64,000 nucleotides of DNA from Caecitellus pseudoparvulus. Lineage: Eukaryota; Bigyra: Bicosoecida. Position 1 is the stretch's first letter, and each line of letters opens with the position of its first letter. The stretch lies in assembly GCA_965644315.1 (NCBI GenBank), contig CBFFRQ010000062.1, forward strand, positions 124,001 through 188,000, written 5' to 3'. This document shows, piece after piece, positions 42,442-56,200 of the stretch. The notes beneath the pieces were generated by a model. The model was not told where the DNA came from. It did no database searches and saw only the letters and a list, made by a program, of their open reading frames with translations. The translations under genes were made by a program, and so were the position numbers.

Positions 42442-44265
42442 GGTGCGTCAGCGGTGGCACACAGCACAGATGAGCGAGTGCGGAAATAGGCAGCCAAGCG
42501 TGAAGGCTGTGCAGCTCAACAAGTGTAAATGAGCGAGCGCGGAGGATTATTGTGAGGTTTTTAAAGTACCGAACATTTTCTTTTGCGATGGCATTCCAGC
42601 ACTCCACTGCTTTTGCTTGGGGGTTCCTAGTCGGCTTCCCGCCAGCACATTGGCCTGCCTTGAGCAACCAAAACGCGAGCTCTCGAACTACAAGACTTCG
42701 GATGCGCGCGCTGCTCATGTGACAAGCATAAGGTGCACTCACGTATGGTAGCCGCATGAAGCAAGTTGACTTCCGCGCTATGGCTGATCCGAGTGTCGCG
42801 GGGCGGAACTTGGCGAATCGCTGGGTCGGGGACAGATGGGAAGTGAAGCCAGGCGGGATGAGGCAAGTGGGACGTGAAGTGAAAGGCATGCGTTGGCACT
42901 TGCCGTCACTGATGCAATGCAAGTCACTGTGGGTGCCGCTCCACTGATGTGTGAGGTGACTGCGAGCAACGCAGCACTGCTCGTGACTTCTCTGCCGCAC
43001 TGACCGGGGATTGCTGTGCAGTTGTAGCCTTTATGAAGCTAACTTCTTTGTATTCCATTCAGGCGCTTGGTCGTGCGCTCTCCGGGTCAGCTCTTTTCGG
43101 ATGGGCCAATAACGTTCTGACATGTGCTCATTTTCCGCAGGCGACTGCAGGCACAGCCTGCACGTCGCACCAGTATGCGACGTGCGAGCCCCAGGACCAA
43201 ATGGGGACAGATCATGGAGTGGAGTTGAGAATTTACCATCTTGCCGATCTTGGTGCTTCCTAGCTGCGCTGTGTGCAGCGTGAAGGTTGCGTTGGTGCAA
43301 CACTGTCGCAACGATCAAGTTCCGCAGTGCAGCGGCAGCAACTTCGCGACAAGTTGTGTGCGTGAATCTGAGCGGCAGCTGCATCGCAAGCACAAGTACT
43401 TCAGGAAATCAAGACCAACCTTGTTCCGTGACGCAAATGCTCGGTACTTGGGGGAACGCCGAGCTGCCCGCTGTGCGACCTGCCTCATTTTCCGCCGCTA
43501 TTGCTTCACAACCATATGTCTCTGCCCGCGTCCATCCCGCCGGCGTGATTCTGTGCGCAAGGCAAGGATATGTATGAGTTTTCCTCCTTAGGGTGGGTTC
43601 TGCCGTGGATCGCGCGCGGAAGAGGCGCGTGACCCCGCTCGGTGCAAGCAGGCTGAACCCAAACGTCACCTCCGTGCCCCCCTCGAATCGCAGAGCGAGG
43701 GGGCCCACCTGCATTTTTGCAGATGCCTACACTTCCACAAAACAACCTTCACCCCTTACCTTTGTCCCTGGCCTGCCTGGGACACAAGCACGGCGCGAAC
43801 CGTGCGCCTTTCTGTGGCCGTTGTGCGAGGTGCAGTGCACCACGCCATTTGGCCCGTCCCTCCGCATCGCGGTGCGTCTCACTCGCCACTGCCTTCGCCC
43901 TACTTGCTTGTCTGCGTCTGCAAGTTTTCGTCAGCGACTCTTGTCGCGCTCTGTTCGTGTGTGAGCACGCGCACGCTATAGCAGTTAGCGGCGCGTCTGT
44001 CCCGGCCACTCTTTTTCTGCTTGTCGCCCCCCCGATGGGGAACGGCATCCTCATGTCAAGCTGGCTGTGAGAACTGCCCTGTGTCTTGGGTCTTGCCGCC
44101 TTGCATGATGCCGTGTCCTGCCTCTGTGCGTCTGCGCAACGTCGGTCATCTGTGGCCATTCATTCCGCCACAACGCGTTCTGCGTGTTCCGCCACCGAAC
44201 TGTGTCCAGTGCAAATCTGCTCCAGCGCAAACACCCCCCCTACCCTTTTGATGCCCTCCGCAGAG
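42442..44265. other. Longest non-coding stretch (1.8 kb), AT-richer
   Basis: This lies between the immunophilin start and the giant cadherin gene, which diverge. The part around 42520-42800 is clearly less GC-rich than the rest of the window. Many short frames occur but none is conserved or uses the window's typical codons. I found no tRNA, snRNA, SRP or RNase P RNA signature. The last 20 bp before 44262 (pyrimidine-rich, ending CTCCGCAG) look like a 3' splice site, so a 5'-UTR intron of the cadherin gene probably occupies the end. Confidence 0.5.
42480..42487 (-). promoter_or_regulatory. GCGGAAAT octamer 39 bp before the FCBP start
   Basis: Exact copy of the recurrent octamer (ATTTCCGC on the gene's strand), within the presumed promoter or 5' UTR of the immunophilin gene. 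Confidence 0.35.
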
Positions 44266-47200
44266 ATGCGGACCATTCAGAGCGTCCTCCTCACCGCCGC
44301 AGCAGGCTTGCTGCTGGCCGGCCAAGGCGTGGTGGCAGCGCCAAGCTGTTCCACCGGCTCCCTGGCCCAGTGGGGCACTGACAAGCTGTCATGCACCTCC
44401 CTTGGGTCTGTGACAGCTGGTACGAGTGTTGCTGCATCGTGCACTTCTGGGTGGGTTCCTACCACCACAGCTGAAGTGGAGGCAGTTGCCTCTGAGCACA
44501 CAACCTTCATCTTGCACATAGGCAAGTGGGTGGCGGCCGACAACGAGTTCGTCACCCACGACGGCGAGCCCATGTCTCGAGAGCTCGTGACCCTTCTGCT
44601 CTCTGAGCTGGACGGCACTACCATGCAAGGCATCGTGGAGGGTGGCGCTGACGCCTGCTTTAGTGGCAGCGATTCTGGTGGAACCGTGACCTACGCCTCC
44701 GACGATTGCACAAACGCAAACATGCCTGTGTGCAATGAGGACGTCACTTGTGATGGAGCCACCGACCATGTCTACAACGCGGCCATCAAGGAGTGCCACC
44801 TGCCCCTGCTCTTCACCAAGGGTGACCGAACCACCTTCATCGGCAGAGACGACGAGGACACAGAACACACCACCACGGAGACAAACCCAGTGACGGTTGT
44901 TTCCCAGCCCCTGTTTGACGTTACTGCGTCTGAAGGCGGTGTGTACGTGGGTAGCACCACCCTGCTTGACGCGTACGTTTTCTCTAACCTTAATGATGCG
45001 GATCTATCCACTGGGTTGTCAGTCACCACTGGAAGTGGCACCTGCACCCTGTCTGGTGAAACATTTTCCATCACACACGTCCCTGCAGCCAACGGCATCG
45101 GCGAGCACATCCTTGTCACCGCTGACGCGGCCTTGCCTTGCACTGCCGGCGAGACCCTTGCCTTCAGCTTGGGCATTGGCGGCGAGGCGTTTGACCTGGA
45201 GGTCGAGTTTGTCCCTCTGGCGGATGACTTTGGCCTCGACGGGTACCCCTTCAACGAGGCGATTGGGTCGTTCGAAGCGTGGGTCACCGGGGACCCTGCG
45301 ACACCCGCCACCATGTCACGCACGCTGACCATTTTGGGCTCTGCCGCCACCTCCATCAGTGGCTTTGAGTTCGAGGAGTTCACAATTTCCGGCGGTTCCC
45401 CATTCATCCCAAGCATAACGACGAACACTCTCTTGCCCAAGAGAGCTGACTTTCGTGGGAAAGACGCCGGGGGGGGTTTGGGAGACACTCTTGTGTTGTA
45501 CTTGCTGCCTCAAGCACGCACAACCGGGACGCACCTTCCTTTTGGGTTCGCTTTCAGCAAGGCCGGCGCCACTGATCCCGTGCCCGAGCTGGACAGTGGG
45601 GACCGCGTCGTGCTGGCAGGGCAACTGAAAGCGAACGACCTGGATGAGCTCATGGTCAGCAATGGCCCCTGGTCCATTGCCGCCCACTCGAGCGTCGTTG
45701 TGGGCGCGACCACTGGGCGCGTGTACTTGGTGGGCGCTGTGAACTTTGAGACAACGCCTACCGTGGCTGTGGCTGAGGCGCTGCTGGACAGCGTGGCAGT
45801 GGCTGACTCCGACTTCACCATCGCCATCCAGAATGTGAACGAGCCGACAACCGTGGAGTTCACGCAACTGGACGGCGCTGCGGAGACATCACCACTGTCC
45901 TTGAACGAGAAGACCGAGTACACGCTGACGTTTGAGATCACCGACGGCGACATCGTCGCGGGTGATGGCACTACCGTGCCCGACCTCGAGTGGGCTGGCC
46001 CCGCCAGTATGGTGCTGGGTCTGACCACCATTGAGGATGGTGCCGGTATGACTGTGGAGCTGGGCAAGGCCACATACACTCTGACCATCACGGACACTGA
46101 CCTGGTGGCGCGAGCTGTGTTCGACAAGGCCAACGAAGGCGTCAGCGACGGTCCTTTGGACTGTGATGGCACGTGGTCTCTGGACTTGTCCTTCGAGTCT
46201 GGTGACAGCGGCGTGCAGTCTGTGACGCTGGACATCAGCAACTTGGAGACTGGGGACGAGCCCGCCTTCGGAACGCCCCCCACGCCAGCTGCTGTGGATG
46301 AGGACAGCACCACCGCTGTTTCCTTTACCATTGACGTGGTTGGCCCTGACCTTTTCCCTGGCTGCACGCCAGGCTTCGCAGTTGCAGGGACAGTGCCAAG
46401 CGACACTCAGACTGTGACTGCCACCTCAGCTGACATCGTAGATGTTGATGGCAGCACCGGCAAGTCCACGGTGACGGTGCAAGTTCCCGGCGTCCCCAGC
46501 ATGCGAACATTGTTCGACGCCGACTCAGCCAGTTATGATGGTACGGATGGCAGCCTGGACTGGGACTTCAGTTTGACCCTTGACACAGACGTGGACACTG
46601 CCACCGTGACGGTGCCTGTTGACACGACAGGCGTCTCCCTTACCATCACCGGGTCTGACGTGAGCATTGACGAGAACGCGGGGGGCACGGCCACCTTCAC
46701 AGTGGTGGGGGCAGATATCATGCCTGGCGCAGAATTCTACGGCAACTTCTCCCTCAGCGGTCCCCACTTTACACCCAACACGTGGGCCACGACCAAGAGC
46801 GCCGGCTCCTCGAACAGTGCGACGCAGGGCGAACTCTCTGTCACTGTGACGATTCCCGCCGACACACTGGATTACCCCACTCTGTACGACGCGGCTGGGG
46901 ATGTGACGTACCCTGATTCGGCCCCTCTGACGCTGACTCTGACATCGGACCTGGACTCCCAGACTGGCACTCTCGATTTAAATGTCGCTGACGTGCCTGA
47001 GGATGCCGGGAGTGTAACTTGGACTGAGGCGAGCACTTTGGAGATCACTGAGGGCGACAGCGCTGGGACCATTCTGTCCGTCACAGTGAGTGATCCTGAT
47101 GTGCTGGAGGGTGTGCCTGCCACGTTCCCCACGTGCTTTGTCACGCTTGACGACGAGGGAGACTTGCCCAACAGCGTCAGCAGTGTTCTGCTGCAATCCA

Positions 47201-50200
47201 GCCCAGTGTATCTTTTGGGATCTGTTGTTGGCGTTGAGTATACCCTAAGTGGGATTTTTGACTTCGAAGCCTACGCAGCACAGTCGTCTCTCGAGTACAC
47301 TGGACCTTCCAGCGAGTCTCATGAGGTTTCAGTCATTATCGAGTGCGACAACACACAGTCTATTGAAAAACCGCTGACGCTGAAGAACGTGCAGGAGCTG
47401 CCTGACGAAGACGATTTTTCTTTCACTGTCCTGAACACTGTGGATGAGAACTCTGAGAGTGATGAGGATATCGTCACTATTTCAATCGCAACGGATGAGT
47501 TTGCGTTTGACTTCGTTACTGAGCTCCAGTTCGCCAACCGAGATTCAGCAGATCACGCAACCGTGCCAACTGGAGCGACTGCTACCGTTACGGAAGAGCT
47601 GAAAGACGTGACTCCACGTGACGGGTCAGCTACTGTCGAGGTCTCAGTCCCCCAGCACATTTCGTTCTCCCTTCCTGCAAGCAGTTGGAACAGAGACGGT
47701 GACGATGTTGTTGCTACAGCTCAAATCAGCACGTTTAACTTGGAGGAGCTCATGGAAGAAGCCGGTGTGGCCTTTTCAAACTACGATCCTGAAGGAATGT
47801 CTGCCTTTGACCTGCGCCTTGTCGTCCTGGCCAACAATGGTCAGGATGTCGTTGCCTCGTCCAACAGCTTCACTCCCAAGCTTGGGAACGTCCCGGAGTC
47901 GGCCACTTTGTGTTCGGCAGCTGCGGGCGCTTCCACTGCAACAATTTTCGAGGTAAACAGCCAAGCCACGTCCACAGACCCTGTCCGGACTGCAATTGAA
48001 GTTGTCCTCACGTGCGACGACGTGGAAGGTGACCAAATCCTTGACGGGATCGTTGACGTGGATCCGGTAGAGTCTGCAACAGTGACTGAAACCTCCATCA
48101 CCCCGGTTCAACTGCCTTCAGTGTACGATCAAGGCTACTTTGATGTCGGCCTTCTTGACGCGACACAGGACTACTCTTTTAGCCGCAACGCTACGTTCGA
48201 AGCGGAAGGATACAACTTCGAGGGCATTGTGAGACACCAATTTGACCCTACGCAGTGGACGTACAGCAACAGCATCAGTTTCACATTTGTAGCTGCCGTA
48301 AGAATCGAGAACTATTATGGCAAGGTAGAGTCACTTACCCTGACAGTCGAAGACGTCGATGAGACCCACCTTGAATCGATTGACTCCAAGAATTTCAAGT
48401 GCAAAGAGCACAGGAATGGATCAATCACAGCTGAGCCTGTCACTGAAGCTGACACTTTTCTGCTCAAGATTGTGGATGAGGACTACGTTCCTTCCTCGAT
48501 GGTGTCGGATGGCACTGGATTCTTTTCGCTTGAGCCTCGTATCGACGAGGACACTGGCGTTGAGCTGTCAACTGTGCTAGCCTTTGATCGGAAGCCCCCT
48601 AAGTTCACCATGGGGGGCACAGAAGTTATTTACGGTGTCGAGTGCAGCGCTTTCAACTTAGAGGAGCTCGCGTTCAAGGACGACAATGTTGGGTTCCCAT
48701 CATCAAACAACCGCAGTACTCAGGTCATTATCAAGGTGGGCTTCCCGGACTCCTCCACTGTGGACCTTGAGGATGTCAAATTTTTCTTGGAGGACCGCAA
48801 CGACCTACCAGTTGGTCTCGGACTGCTCCGCTTCCGCTCGTTTGTCGTGCCTGAGAACGCTGCCGCCGGCACCCCCATCGCACGCCTGGACACCGCAGAT
48901 GAGGACCGCCTCGTTCGCGACGACCCCATCACGAAGGTGCGGGTGTACTCCCTGGGTGCTCAGGTGGAGCCATATGAGATTGCGCCAGGCGTGTGGGGCA
49001 TTCGCGTGGCGGAGGGCGCCAACTTCAACTTCGAGGATCGGCAGGACAGCATAGAAGGTGACGGGTTTACAATGGAGAGCTCGACCAACTTTGACCTGAA
49101 AGCCGATACGACTGAAGGAGAATTTTTCAATCCTGAAGCTGAGATTGGTGAAGAGATTGTTGTGCCTTCCAGGCGAGCCCAAGCAGGGAGGTTTAACCCC
49201 AAAGGCCGGCCTTCTCTCCCCATCCGTGATGCATGCTTCGCCATCGATTTCCCCCCTGATCTGTTTAGTGGTTATGCATATGCGGCGAGCTTCAGCAGCT
49301 TTCCTTCAAAGGCAGAGCACCTCGAACTGGACAGCGACTCGGAGCCTATCCACCGCGTGGATGGCGTGGCGTACCGCTCCACGCCCATGTGCATCGTCAT
49401 GTACGACTGCGGCGGCCCAAGTCGCTCAGACCCTGCATCGTGTGATGTTGATGATCCCAACATGATTGCATCGGCAATGGCGTTTCCCACACTTTTGTAC
49501 GTGCAGGACCAGAACGACGCCCCTGAGTTGAAGGACGTGAACCTTGTGCCAGGTGCAGAGCCTGAGTTCACCAATAACTTCACGCTGGTCGAGAACACGC
49601 CCCGCGACACGCCCTTCGGCACGCTGGAGTTCTTTGACGAGGATGCTGGGGACTACGTGGCCAGTGTGACTGTGCTGGGCGACCAGGCGGCGGAGTTCGA
49701 GGTGGTGTTCTCCGGCACCCAGTGGCGCATCCACAACAAAAAGGCGTTCGACTTCGAGGCGCCCGAGGCGAACAGCGCAGGCTCCAACAGCATTCTGGTC
49801 AGGATTCGCATCACGGACTTCCAGGCGACCGGCCCTCCTGCTTCCCGCGTGGTGCCCATCACTGTGAACATCGCTGACGCCAACGAAGTGCGACACACCG
49901 TCACTGCGGATGAACTTGAGATCTCCGAGACTGCAGATGGCACCGGGGCTGGCTCCGGCGCATCCATGGGCACCGTCACGCTTGGCAAGGCACACCACCT
50001 GGGGCGGGACATCGTCTCTGCCACCGTCGTCTCCACCAGCCTGCCTGGCCTGGACGCCAGCGACTTGAGCGTGGACGTCAGCAATGCCCACGCAAGTGAC
50101 AAGGTTCTCACGGTGACCTACGAAGGTGCCTCGGACAACCCTATCTTCGACCACGAAACCGGCAACGGCCAGTTCACAGTGGACCTGCGTGTGGTGGACT

Positions 50201-53200
50201 CTGGCACTCCTGCCCTCACGACCGTCCTTACCGTCCCTGTGGACATCACGGATGTGAACGAGAAGCCTGAGCTGAGGGAGGTTTCCAGCGGCTCTTACAA
50301 GTTTGAGATCGGCCTGCCTGTGCGCGCCACGGGTTTCATCGTGGAGTTCAGCGATGAAGACGCCGACGCCACCCTCCCCACTGCATCGGACTTCACCGTC
50401 ACGTCTTCTGCTGACTCCGACGACGGCCCCCCCGCCTTCTTCATGCGGGCTGTGGAGGGCTCCACCACTCAGTTTGAGCTGGTGGCTTCCTCTCAGGCCA
50501 CCTTCACGGATGCAACAACCTACACCATCACCAGCCTCGTTGTGAACAACAACTTGGATTCAGACCCCCTGAGCAACATTGACGTTGATGCCGTGCTGAA
50601 GACGTACCACCCCGAGCTGGCCGAGGGCGCGGACACGACGGTCTCCTTCACCGAGTTGAGCACAGCCGCGGAAACCATCGCCATGGTTGACAACGACGTG
50701 AGCGGGTTTGACGCAGCTGATTACACCATCGACGTGGCGGGCGGCGGTGCGACGTACATGGGCCTGACCTTCACCCTGACTCAGGACTCTGGCACGGACC
50801 TGGACCTGGTCATCACCCCTGATGCTGCCGTGGACATTGATGCCCCAGGGACGCTGTCTGAAACCCAGACTGTGTCTGTGACCGTCGCACAGACTGGCAC
50901 AGGCTTCGAGAACGACCCCGCGATGTTCAACGTCACCATCAACGTGACGCCTGTGAACGAGGTGGCCACTGCTGCCGCTGTTGCGATTGCTACGCCCACC
51001 TTGCTGGAAGACGCGAAGGACCTGGTGACTGGCATGTACACCTCCCAGGTGGTCACCGCCATCACCGTCACTGATCCCGAGGGGGATGCTTCCCCTGCTG
51101 CAGGCGTGACGGCCACTGTGGCAGACGACTCTTACCTGCAGGTGATGTACGAGTCTGGTGCCTGGGTGATCAAGACTCACGACCTGGACTTGGCCAGCCT
51201 GGGGGGCAGCTCCGCTCCCCTGGACTGCACGGTCACGTTCAGCGGCACTGGTGAGGCAGGTCAGGACTCTCCCGTGTCCACCCAAGCCTGCGCCCTCACC
51301 GTGACCAACCGCGAGGAGGTGCCCACTGTGAAGCCGAGCTACCTGCCCAGCTCCCCCAAGATCGCCGATGTGCGTGAGGAGTCCGTGTCCAAGGTCGTGT
51401 TCACCCTGACCGACGACGACTTGAACGACGGCGACAACGCCGACTTCCTGCCTGCAGACCACCGCATTACGGCTGCAGTGTTGAGTGGCGAGAGCCCTCT
51501 GGGCGGCCCAAGCGCAGACCAGTCCTTCTTCGTGGTGGACCTGAACACTGACAGCACGCCACACACCGTGACAATATCCACCAACGACGCCAACGGCCCT
51601 CTGTTGAACCGTGAGGACTTCATGCCGCACATGTTTGACCTCGTCGTGACCACTTCTGACGGCAACGCAGCCAGCGAGGCGGACGTCACCATCTCCTACC
51701 GTGTGCAAGTGACGGACCTGCAGAAGGCGCCCTTCTTGCTGGACGGCCCTGGCGGCGCAGTGGTGAACTCGGCCACCCTGTCCGTGGACGAGAACTCCCC
51801 CATCAACTCAGTCGTGGGCCCGCTGTACTTCGCTGACGACGACAACGACGTCGTGGAGAGCGTAGAGATCATTGGTCCCGCCGCGGACCTGTTCACCATC
51901 ACGCCCGACCTGAACGGCGCGGACAACTTCGTCGTGCTGACGCTGACCACGTTCGACGCGGAGGATGATCAGCCCAACGAGTACACCTTTGCCGCTCGCA
52001 TCAAGGAGCTGAAGGCCGCTGGCACCTTTGCGCACTCCCGCACGGTGACCATCACCATCACCATTGACAATGTGCCCGAGGCGCCTGTGTTCACTGCGCC
52101 ACATGAGATCCAGTGGAGCGAGTTCGCAGCCATGGACATGGTGGACGGCATCCGCGGTACTTGGGCGCAGATCACCGAGCCTGACAGTGTGCCAGGCCCC
52201 GTCCCTCTGGGCGTTGTGCAGATCAGTGATGTGGACACAGATGCCTCTGGCATTACACTGGACACCTCGAACCCCGCCTTTGACTTTGACGGCCATGAGC
52301 TGCGCCTCATCGACACCCCAGCTGGCGGGCTGTCTCAGGCCGACTTTGAGCGTGCTGGTGGCCCGGCCACTATGCTGGTGGATGTGTCTGCCACTGATGG
52401 AGACAACACCGTCACGCAGACCATTTCCGTGAAGATCATGGACGGCAACGACGAGCCTGCCATGGTTGGCTCTGGTGCCACCGCTGAGATCTCTGAGCAT
52501 CCCAACGCCGGCACTGCCATCGCCATGCCCGGCACAAGCACGCCTGCCGTGGTCGCCTTCTTCGACCAGGACGGGGATGTGGCCGACATTGCTGACAGCC
52601 TGACTCTGACTGTGGAGCCGGCGTACTTCCAGGACCTGTTCACCCTGGCCCCTGGCTTTGTTACCGCGGAGCCCGACAACTACGTCGCCATCGTGTACAA
52701 CCCGGCCGGCGGCAAGTCCCTGGACTTCGAGGATGCCATGATGCCCGCCTCGGGCGAGCTGACCATGACCGTCACTGGCATGGACGTGTGGTCTGGCGAT
52801 GCGGAGGACCTGTTTGAGCCTGTGGAGCACACCTTCACTGTGTCTGTGCTGAACACGAACGAGGCCCCAGTGGCTGTGGCCTCCGCCTTCACCGTGCAGG
52901 AGTCCACCGCTGAGACGGCCGATGCGACCTTTGACGTGGTCATCGCAGACATTGACGAGGCTGACATGCTGTCTGTTGTGTCCTTGTCCGTGACTGGCAC
53001 CCCCACCGGCACCGTGACGCTGGCCCACAGCGAGAGCTTCGCCGCTGGCGCCAAGGGCAGGCCCGGCTTGCTGACGGTGACGGTGACGGTGGAGGAGGGC
53101 GACTTTGAGACCGACCCCACCTTCACCGCCGACTTGGTCGTGTCCGGCGACTCTGCTGGCGATGCCACTTTCCCCCTGACAGTGACGCTGACCGACTTCA

Positions 53201-56200
53201 ACGAGGTGCCCGTCGTGACCCTGGTCGGCACGGGCACCAGCGGCCAGCTGGAGGTGGAGGAGAACTCCGTCAACGTCGTGGGCCAGGTCAGCATCGACGA
53301 CCCTGAGGGCGCCATCTCCAGCACTGACGTGCACCTGGTGGGCACGAGCTGGTTCGAGATCTCCTTCGACTCGGTGTCGGGCACAGAGTCCCTGTGGAAC
53401 GTGGAGCTGGTGGTGGACCCCCTGGACTTCGAGGCTGACGCGACAGATGCCAACCTGGACTTCAACATCATTGTGAACGACGGCACTGGTCGGTCTTTCC
53501 CTGGTGAGGTGGTCCTTGTGGATATTTTGGAGGCCATGAGTGTGGACACCTCCACCATCCACCTGCGGGAGGGCAGCGCCACCACCACGGCCAGCGTCGT
53601 CATCACCGACCCTGACCTGGAGTCCCTCTCCATCGCCGCCGCCGCGGGCTCTGACAACATCGGGAGCGGCATTGTGCTGACGACGGAGGCTGCTGCCCCC
53701 GGCACCATCACAGCCGTGTTCACGGGTGGCGAGGGTCTGGACTTCGAGGGCAGCCCCCAGTTCGCGTACGAGCTGGTTGTGAACAAGGCTGGCGCGGACA
53801 CGACCTTCACCATCACCATCATGGTGGACGATTACAACGAGGCACCCGTCACAGTCTTGCCAACTAACCCTGTTTTCACCTTGAGCGAGAACTCACCCTC
53901 TGGCACCGCTGTGTCGGAGACGTTCACCGTGAACAACCCCGAGGGCGACCTGTCAGCCAGCGCCATCACCACGGACAACGCACGGTGGGGCGTGCAGGGG
54001 ACGTCTTCCCCCAACGCGTACAAGCTGGTGCAGTTGGGCGCCCCCTTCGACTTTGAGGCTGACCAGGCCTCTCCCGACTTGACCTTCCACATCATCATTG
54101 ACGACTCCGCCGACACTGCTGCCGGCCTGGACGACCCCGTGGTGGAGGGCGCTCTGCGCATGGTGGAGGTGTCAGTCGTGCTTTCGGGTGTGCCTGAGGA
54201 GCCGATCTTTGCCGCGACCACCACCACGTCGTTCACAGTGCCTGAGAGCAACTTGGGCGGCGGCAAGCTGGGCCCTGCGGAGGCCTTCCTGTACGTGTCT
54301 GACCCCGACGATGTGGCGGGTGTGAATCTGGACAGCATGACCCTCACCCTCACTGGCAGCACACCTGCAGCTGATGACGTGCATGCACTGTTCGGCATCA
54401 CCAAGGTGTCTGCAGGGCAGTGGAGCCTGGAGAACAAGGAGCTGACGTTGGACCTCCTGGCCGGCATGGCGCCGTCCTACACACTGCATTTTACGGCAAC
54501 TGATGCCGATGGAGACTCCAATTCGCAGTTGTCTGTGACTGTGACCATGGGCTCCATGGCGCCGTTCCTGGTGTCTACGCCGGAGCTGTTCGTGAATGAG
54601 AACGTGCCGCTGGTGTCCCGGGTGGCCTTCCTGTCCCTCGTGGACGTGGACGGCGGCGTGGTCACGGGCGTGACTGTGCTGGGCGAGGGCGCCTCCACCT
54701 TCCGCGTGTCCAACTCCGGCAACCGCTGGATCATGACCACGCTGGCTCCTCTGGATGCCGAGACCAAGGACACGTACTCCTTCCCCATCGTCATCGCCGA
54801 CGACAGCGTGCCGCCTTCCGAGCGTGCTGTGGACGTCGTCGTGCACATCGTGGACCGTAACGAGTACCCTTCTCGCCCTGGCACCCAGCCTGGTGCGCCA
54901 GTGTCCTTTGCCTTTGCCGAGGGCGTCGCTGCAGGGGAGTGGTTCGGCATGCTGCCGACGTTTGATGTGGACCGCAACGAGACTGGCCTGCTGCGCATCA
55001 CTGCCCAGACGCCCAACACCTTCAGCGACTCTGGAGATGACTGGAACCTGGTGCGGCGTGAGGCTGGTTGGGCTCTATTCAACGCCTTTGACGCCGACTA
55101 CGAGGCTGGCCAGGATGGCGAGAGCACCATCATCATCGAGCTGGCGGATGAGCGCGAGCCCACCGTCGTGACTGCCACCTTCACCGTCAAGGTGCAGGTG
55201 CTGAACGTGAACGAGGGCGGCATGCTGACCACTGGCACCACCTTCAGTGTGGCTGAGGATGTCGGGTACCAGCAGGAGCTGGACGTGGGCCGCACTGTCG
55301 GCACCATTGCCTGGTCAGATGAGGATGACTTCACAGGGCACACTGCCCAGTACACTGCTGCCATCCAGGGCGACGTCCCCTTCACCCTGGTGTCCACTGG
55401 CCCCAAGGCTTGGGACATTGACACAGCAGTTGGCATTGACTTCGAGGCCGTCTCCAGCTACACCTTCGACGTGGTTGTGGCGGATGCCGACCCTCTTGTG
55501 CTGCCCAACGCAGCTGAGGGGCAGATGGGCAAGACCTGGACCACCACCTACACCATCGCCGTGTCTGACGTGGCTGAGCCCACTGTGACAGCGACTCCCA
55601 GTGTTACTGCCACACCTTCCTCCAGCGCCTCGCCTTCCGTCACTGCAGCTGTGACCCCCAGTCGCACAGCCGTGCCGACACCATCCTCCACCTCTGCCGT
55701 GACGCCCTCTGCCACCCCCACCCGCACCGCAGTGCCATCGCGCTCCCCTGGCGCAGTGCCCACTGCATCTGTGTCTCCCAGTGCTGCTGCGACGCCTTCC
55801 ACGACGCCTGTGCCTGGTGTCGTGCAGCGCTTCGGCCGCGGTCTGACTCAGCTGGGCGCAGTGGTGCCACTGGGCAGCGAGACTGGCTCCACGCCCCCCA
55901 CACTCCTGTTCAGCGCCAGCTCTATCGCCACTGGCAACGAGCTGTACCGCCAAGACTTCCCCGCCGCTGTGAGCCTGGCCGCTGAGCTGGCTGACGGCAC
56001 CCTGTCCTCTTCCCCCTCCCAACTGAGGCGCGTGCCCGCCCAGGACGCCGTGTGCTTCGTGGCTGCTTCCACGCAGTACGGCAAGGAGGTCTTCTGCTAC
56101 ACCAACGCAGACCGCGTGTGGCTGGCCAGCGACATCTCCCCTGGCGCAGCAGGCAGCAACCCCAAGATCCTGGCTGTGACCGGCAGCGCCTTGATCGTGA

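Noticed and set aside
44086-44265. Upstream in-frame extension of the cadherin protein from an earlier ATG
   Set aside because: The extension has no signal-peptide character and ends at what looks like a 3' splice site at 44262. The signal peptide begins at 44266.
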